Shown in pieces: positions 12,924 through 17,381 of a DNA stretch of 17,381 nucleotides. Each line of letters starts with the position of its first letter. The stretch's first letter is position 1. This stretch comes from Roseovarius sp. (GTDB lineage: Bacteria > Pseudomonadota > Alphaproteobacteria > Rhodobacterales > Rhodobacteraceae): assembly GCA_021767845.1 (NCBI GenBank), contig JAASSQ010000032.1:1-17381 (forward strand). Reading direction: 5' to 3'. The position numbers and the translations under genes were made by a program. Below the pieces are notes generated by a model. It did no database searches. It worked only from the letters and a program-made list of their open reading frames with translations, and had not been told where the DNA came from.

Positions 12924-13229
12924 ATGATAGGACTTGAACATTACCTGACGGTGGCGGCGGCGCTGTTCGTCATCGGGATCTTCGGCCTCTTCCTGAACCG
13001 GAAGAATGTCATCATCCTGCTGATGTCGATCGAACTGATGCTGCTGTCGGTCAACATCAACCTCGTGGCCTTCTCGGCGCATCTGGGCGACCTGGTGGGC
13101 CAGGTCTTTACCCTCTTCGTGCTGACCGTCGCCGCGGCCGAGGCGGCGATCGGCCTTGCCATTCTCGTCTGCTTCTTCCGCAACCGCGGCACCATCGCCG
13201 TGGAAGACGTCAACGTGATGAAAGGCTGA
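12924..13229 (+). CDS. nuoK: NADH-quinone oxidoreductase subunit K
   Basis: Small membrane subunit (ND4L/Nqo11) on the proton path. The 101-residue product has three helices (about 5-24, 29-50 and 58-86). The two buried glutamates needed for pumping in homologues are present: Glu37 in LLMSIELMLL and Glu73 in VAAAEAAIGL, matching Glu36 and Glu72 of Escherichia coli. GGAGGG at 12912-12917 is six bases before the ATG, one of the clearest ribosome binding sites here. The length is the family norm. nuoL follows after four bases, while a 100-base gap with a hairpin separates it from nuoJ. Confidence 0.98.
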   Translation: MIGLEHYLTVAAALFVIGIFGLFLNRKNVIILLMSIELMLLSVNINLVAFSAHLGDLVGQVFTLFVLTVAAAEAAIGLAILVCFFRNRGTIAVEDVNVMKG

Positions 13230-13233
13230 TCCG

Positions 13234-15306
13234 ATGGAATTGACCATTCTTTTCGCGCCTCTCATCGGGGCCCTCATTGCCGGGTTCGGCTGGCGGATCA
13301 TCGGCGACGTGGCCGCGCAATGGGTCACGACCGGCCTGTTGTTCCTGTCCTGCGTGCTGTCGTGGATCGTGTTCCTGGGCCATGACGGCCAGACCGAGAT
13401 CATTCACATCTTGGACTGGATCGAGTCCGGCTCGCTCAGCACGGCGTGGTCGATCCGGCTGGATCGCCTGACCGCGATCATGCTGATCGTCATCACCTCG
13501 GTGTCGGCCCTCGTGCACCTCTACTCGATGGGCTACATGGCGCATGACGAGCATTTCCGCGAAGGCGAAAGCTATCGCCCGCGGTTCTTCGCCTACCTGT
13601 CGCTCTTCAGCTTCGCGATGCTGATGCTGGTGACGGCGGACAACCTGGCGCAGATGTTCTTCGGCTGGGAGGGCGTGGGCCTTGCCTCGTATCTGCTGAT
13701 CGGCTTCTATTTCCGCAAGCCGTCGGCCAACGCCGCCGCGATCAAGGCCTTCGTGGTCAACCGGGTGGGCGATTTCGGCTTCGCGCTCGGGATCATGGCG
13801 CTGTTCTTCCTGACCGACTCGATCCGGTTTGACGATGTCTTCGCCGCGGCCCCCGAACTGGCCGAGACGCAACTGACCTTCCTGTGGACCGAGTGGAACG
13901 CCGCCAACCTCGTGGCGTTCCTGCTGTTCATCGGGGCCATGGGCAAGTCGGCGCAGCTGTTCCTGCACACCTGGCTGCCCGACGCGATGGAAGGCCCGAC
14001 GCCGGTCTCGGCGCTGATCCACGCCGCAACCATGGTCACGGCGGGCGTGTTCCTGGTCTGCCGCATGTCGCCGATCATGGAATATGCGCCCGAGGCGATG
14101 GCCTTTGTCACCTTCCTGGGCGCGACCACGGCGTTTTTCGCCGCCACGGTCGGCCTTGTGCAGAACGACATCAAGCGCGTGATCGCCTATTCGACCTGTT
14201 CGCAGCTTGGCTACATGTTCGTGGCCGCGGGCGTGGGCGTTTACAGCGTGGCGATGTTCCACCTGTTCACCCACGCCTTCTTCAAGGCGATGCTGTTCCT
14301 CGGCGCCGGGTCGGTGATCCACGGGATGCATCACGAACAGGACATGCGGAACTATGGCGGCCTGCGCAAGAAGATGCCCTACACGTTCTGGGCCATGATG
14401 ATCGGCACGCTGGCGATCACCGGGGTAGGTATTCCGCTGACCGGCTGGATCGGGTTTGCCGGGTTCGCCTCGAAGGACGCCGTGATCGAAAGCGCCTATG
14501 CGGGCACGGCGGGGGGCTATGCCTTCTGGATGCTGGTCATCGCGGCGCTGTTCACCAGTTTCTACAGCTGGCGGCTGATGTTCATGACCTTCTGGGGCAC
14601 GCCGCGCGGGGACAAGCACACCCATGAGCACGCGCATGAAAGCCCGAAGGTGATGCTGATCCCGCTTGGCGTTCTGGCGCTTGGCGCGATCTTCGCCGGG
14701 GCGATCTGGTACGGCAGCTTCTTCGGCAAGACCAACGAGGTCGTGAAGTTCTTCGGCGGCGAGTATGGCAAGCCGTCCGAGGAACTGGTCGAGGCCGTGG
14801 CCGAGCGCAGCCCGAAAGCGTCCGAATTGCACTACGTGATGGAAAGCGCGCCGGGCGAGGCCGCGATCTTCATCAAGCCCGAGAACACCGTTCTGCACGA
14901 GGCGCATTACGTGCCCACTTGGGTCAAGCTGTCGCCCTTTGTCGCGATGGTGCTGGGGCTGGTGGTGGCTACCTGGTTCTATATCGTGAACCCCTCGATG
15001 CCGCGCAAACTGGCCGAGAATCAGCGCCCGCTGTACCTGTTCCTGCTCAACAAGTGGTATTTCGACGAGGTTTACGATGCGCTGTTCGTGCGTCCCGCAA
15101 AATCGCTTGGCAAGGCACTGTGGAAACGCGGCGACGGCGACGTGATCGACGGGTCGATCAACGGGGTGGCAATGGGGATCATCCCCTTCTTCACCCGGCT
15201 CGCGGGCCGCGCTCAATCGGGTTACATCTTCACCTACGCGTTCGCGATGGTGCTCGGTATCGCGGTCCTCGTGACCTGGATGACCTTCATCGGAGGGGCT
15301 GAATAA
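13234..15306 (+). CDS. nuoL: NADH-quinone oxidoreductase subunit L
   Basis: The distal antiporter-like subunit (ND5/Nqo12), which pumps a proton and carries the long lateral helix along the membrane arm. The 690-residue product has more than a dozen hydrophobic helices. Key residues are visible: Glu146 in FFGWEGVGLASYLL, Lys238 in AMGKSAQ, and the signature HTWLPDAMEGPTPVSALIHA (245-264). The C-terminal part (about 500-690) should hold the lateral helix and last transmembrane helix. A loop at 462-468 reads HTHEHAH, an alternating histidine run, before the helix that begins VMLIPLGVLALG. AAAGG at 13221-13225 is eight bases before the ATG. The stop overlaps the nuoM start (TAATG). Longer than Escherichia coli NuoL (613), but usual for alphaproteobacteria. 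Confidence 0.98.
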   Translation: MELTILFAPLIGALIAGFGWRIIGDVAAQWVTTGLLFLSCVLSWIVFLGHDGQTEIIHILDWIESGSLSTAWSIRLDRLTAIMLIVITSVSALVHLYSMGYMAHDEHFREGESYRPRFFAYLSLFSFAMLMLVTADNLAQMFFGWEGVGLASYLLIGFYFRKPSANAAAIKAFVVNRVGDFGFALGIMALFFLTDSIRFDDVFAAAPELAETQLTFLWTEWNAANLVAFLLFIGAMGKSAQLFLHTWLPDAMEGPTPVSALIHAATMVTAGVFLVCRMSPIMEYAPEAMAFVTFLGATTAFFAATVGLVQNDIKRVIAYSTCSQLGYMFVAAGVGVYSVAMFHLFTHAFFKAMLFLGAGSVIHGMHHEQDMRNYGGLRKKMPYTFWAMMIGTLAITGVGIPLTGWIGFAGFASKDAVIESAYAGTAGGYAFWMLVIAALFTSFYSWRLMFMTFWGTPRGDKHTHEHAHESPKVMLIPLGVLALGAIFAGAIWYGSFFGKTNEVVKFFGGEYGKPSEELVEAVAERSPKASELHYVMESAPGEAAIFIKPENTVLHEAHYVPTWVKLSPFVAMVLGLVVATWFYIVNPSMPRKLAENQRPLYLFLLNKWYFDEVYDALFVRPAKSLGKALWKRGDGDVIDGSINGVAMGIIPFFTRLAGRAQSGYIFTYAFAMVLGIAVLVTWMTFIGGAE

Positions 15307-16853
15307 TGGATAACCTGCTTTCCATCACCACGTTCATCCCCGCCATCGCCGCCGCGATCCTGGCGATCTTCCTGCGGGGCGAGGATGCCGCGGCGCAACG
15401 CAGCGCCAAGTGGGTGGCCCTGATCGCCACGTCGCTGACCTTCCTGGTGTCGATCTTCATCCTGACGGGGTTCGACCCCAATGACACCGGCTTCCAGATG
15501 GTCGAGGAGCACGCCTGGCTTCTGGGACTGAAATACAAGATGGGCGTGGACGGGATCAGCGTGCTGTTCGTGATGCTGACCACCTTCATCATGCCGCTGA
15601 CCATCGCCGCGTCGTGGAACGTCACGGTGCGGGTCAAGGAATACATGATCGCCTTCCTGGTGCTGGAAACGCTCATGCTGGGCGTGTTCATGGCGCTTGA
15701 TCTGGTCCTGTTCTACCTGTTCTTCGAGGCGGGCCTCATCCCGATGTTCCTGATCATCGGCATCTGGGGCGGCAAGGAGCGGATCTACGCCAGCTTCAAG
15801 TTCTTCCTCTACACCTTCCTCGGGTCGGTGCTGATGCTGGTGGCGATGGTAGCGATGTTCGCGGATGCGGGCACCACCGACATCCCGACGCTGATGAACC
15901 ACCAGTTCGGATCGGAGAGTTTCTCGCTACTCGGAATCCATATCGTTGGCGGGATGCAGACCCTGATGTTCATCGCCTTCTTCGCCAGCTTCGCGGTGAA
16001 GATGCCGATGTGGCCGGTGCACACCTGGCTGCCGGATGCGCACGTGCAGGCGCCCACGGCGGGGTCTGTCGTTCTGGCCGCGATCCTGCTGAAGATGGGC
16101 GGCTACGGTTTCCTGCGGTTCAGCCTGCCGATGTTCCCGGTGGGGGCCGAGGTGCTGACGCCGCTGATCCTGTGGATGTCGGCCATCGCGATCGTCTATA
16201 CCTCGCTCGTGGCGCTTGCGCAGGAGGACATGAAAAAGCTGATCGCCTATTCCTCGGTCGCGCATATGGGATACGTGACCATGGGGATCTTCGCGGCCAA
16301 CCAGCAGGGGATCGACGGCGCGATCTTCCAGATGATCAGCCACGGCTTCATCTCGGGGGCGCTGTTCCTGTGCGTGGGCGTGATCTATGACCGGATGCAC
16401 ACCCGCGAGATCGACGCCTATGGCGGGCTGGTGAACCGGATGCCGGCCTATGCGCTGATCTTCATGCTGTTCACCATGGCCAATGTCGGCCTGCCGGGCA
16501 CCAGCGGCTTCATCGGGGAATTCCTGACGCTGGTCGGGGTGTTCCAGGTGAATACATGGGTTGCGGCCGTGGCCACGACCGGGGTGATCCTCAGCGCGGC
16601 CTACGCGCTGTGGCTCTATCGCCGGGTGGTTCTGGGCGATCTGATCAAGGAAAGCCTGAAGTCGATCACCGACATGAGCGGCCGCGAACGTGCGATATTC
16701 GCGCCGCTCGTTGTGATGACCCTGCTTCTGGGCGTCTATCCCAGCCTGGTGACGGACATCACCGGGCCGGCGGTCGAAGCCCTGATTTCGAACTACGACA
16801 CGGCCCTGGCCGAGGCGGATGCCGCCAGCCAGATCGCCGCCGCGCAGCAGTAA
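15306..16853 (+). CDS. nuoM: NADH-quinone oxidoreductase subunit M
   Basis: Antiporter-like membrane subunit (ND4/Nqo13) between NuoL and NuoN. The 515-residue product shows Glu141 in FFEAGLIPMFLIIG, Lys232 in FAVKMPMWPVHTWLPDAHVQ and Lys263 in AILLKMGGYGF, matching Glu144, Lys234 and Lys265 of Escherichia coli NuoM. These are the charged residues of the proton channel. About fourteen hydrophobic segments can be followed. GGAGGGG at 15292-15298 is seven bases before the ATG, which shares a base with the nuoL stop. The C-terminal tail is acidic and alanine-rich (LAEADAASQIAAAQQ). nuoN follows after 15 bases. Confidence 0.98.
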   Translation: MDNLLSITTFIPAIAAAILAIFLRGEDAAAQRSAKWVALIATSLTFLVSIFILTGFDPNDTGFQMVEEHAWLLGLKYKMGVDGISVLFVMLTTFIMPLTIAASWNVTVRVKEYMIAFLVLETLMLGVFMALDLVLFYLFFEAGLIPMFLIIGIWGGKERIYASFKFFLYTFLGSVLMLVAMVAMFADAGTTDIPTLMNHQFGSESFSLLGIHIVGGMQTLMFIAFFASFAVKMPMWPVHTWLPDAHVQAPTAGSVVLAAILLKMGGYGFLRFSLPMFPVGAEVLTPLILWMSAIAIVYTSLVALAQEDMKKLIAYSSVAHMGYVTMGIFAANQQGIDGAIFQMISHGFISGALFLCVGVIYDRMHTREIDAYGGLVNRMPAYALIFMLFTMANVGLPGTSGFIGEFLTLVGVFQVNTWVAAVATTGVILSAAYALWLYRRVVLGDLIKESLKSITDMSGRERAIFAPLVVMTLLLGVYPSLVTDITGPAVEALISNYDTALAEADAASQIAAAQQ

Positions 16854-16868
16854 CGGAGGCCCTGAGAA

Positions 16869-17381
16869 ATGCAGGCTGATCTGAATGTTATCCTGCCCGA
16901 GATCGTCATCTCGGTCTACGCGATCGCCGCGCTGCTGTTCACGGCCTATACCGGCCGCGATCGCATGGCGGGGATGCTCTTGTGGCTCACCGCGGCGCTG
17001 ATGGGCGCCATGGCCCTGTGGATCGGGGCGACGGGCGCGGGCACACGCACGGCATTCGGCGGCATGTTCAACGATGACGGCTTCGCTCGTTTCGCCAAGG
17101 TCACGATCCTGCTGAGCGCCGCCGCCGTCATGGTGATGGGGCAGGAATACATGATGCGCCGCAAGATCCTGCGCTTCGAGTATCCGGTTCTCATCGCGCT
17201 GTCGGCCGTGGGCATGATGCTGATGGTGTCGGCGGGCGACCTGATGGCGCTCTACATGGGGCTGGAGCTGCAATCGCTGGCGCTTTACGTGGTCGCCTCG
17301 CTGCGGCGCGACAGCGCGAAATCCACCGAGGCGGGCCTCAAGTATTTCGTGCTCGGCGCGCTCAGCTCGGGGTTGCTGCTG
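16869..17381 (+). CDS. nuoN: NADH-quinone oxidoreductase subunit N, 5' part only
   Basis: Antiporter-like membrane subunit (ND2/Nqo14) next to NuoK. Only the first 171 codons are in the window; the frame is open to the right edge. Recognisable features are the start MQADLNVILPEI, several hydrophobic helices, and GDLMALYMGLELQSLALYVV near residues 122-141, which contains the conserved Glu of the first half-channel. This is followed by STEAGLKYFVLGALSSG, the usual Lys-bearing segment. GGAGG at 16855-16859 is nine bases before the ATG. In this cluster type nuoN is normally the last nuo gene, so the operon end lies outside the window. Confidence 0.96.
   Translation, partial: MQADLNVILPEIVISVYAIAALLFTAYTGRDRMAGMLLWLTAALMGAMALWIGATGAGTRTAFGGMFNDDGFARFAKVTILLSAAAVMVMGQEYMMRRKILRFEYPVLIALSAVGMMLMVSAGDLMALYMGLELQSLALYVVASLRRDSAKSTEAGLKYFVLGALSSGLLL

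Overview
This window is most of a complex I operon (proton-translocating NADH:quinone oxidoreductase). All genes are on the + strand, in the order nuoA-B-C-x-D-x-E-x-x-F-x-x-G-x-H-I-x-J-K-L-M-N, where each x is an extra open reading frame. The last gene, nuoN, runs off the right edge. High GC, AGGAGG-type ribosome binding sites, protein sequences of the Rhodobacter/Paracoccus kind, a short NuoG (662 aa) and several small accessory genes that I know mainly from Rhodobacterales point to an alphaproteobacterium of the order Rhodobacterales. The genus cannot be read from the window.

Layout. Bases 1-287 are a non-coding leader with dyad symmetries, one plausible promoter and a hairpin next to the nuoA ribosome binding site. 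Bases 288-1839 hold nuoA, nuoB and nuoC. Bases 1836-11310 hold the quinone-site and NADH-oxidising arm genes nuoD, nuoE, nuoF and nuoG, followed by nuoH, interleaved with seven accessory genes: a two-helix membrane peptide, three small putative lipoproteins, one small secreted protein (DUF5333-like), a membrane protein carrying a helix-hairpin-helix-like domain, and a second two-helix membrane peptide (DUF5337-like). Bases 11314-12218 hold nuoI and a carboxymuconolactone-decarboxylase-like gene. Bases 12215-17381 hold the membrane-arm genes nuoJ, nuoK, nuoL, nuoM and a partial nuoN, with no insertions. Genes are tightly packed, with many ATGA, TGATG or TAATG overlaps, so one long polycistronic transcript is likely.

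How the parts work together. NuoF (FMN, N3), NuoE (N1a) and NuoG (N1b, N4, N5) form the NADH dehydrogenase module. NuoI (N6a, N6b), NuoB (N2), NuoC and NuoD carry electrons to quinone at the NuoB/D/H interface. NuoA, J, K, L, M and N pump protons. All cluster-ligand cysteines I checked are present and no nuo gene looks broken.

The least ordinary part is the nuoE region. NuoE has a long C-terminal extension ending in a helix-hairpin-helix-like domain. The very next gene, a membrane protein, ends in a close copy of that domain (about 57 of 71 residues identical by my hand alignment). Other points of interest are the eight accessory ORFs confined to the nuoC-nuoJ interval, a CMD-family protein that appears to have lost its signature His and Cys, and a hairpin in each of the four longest non-coding gaps. 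I do not see a clearly new self-contained system such as a defence, CRISPR or mobile element.
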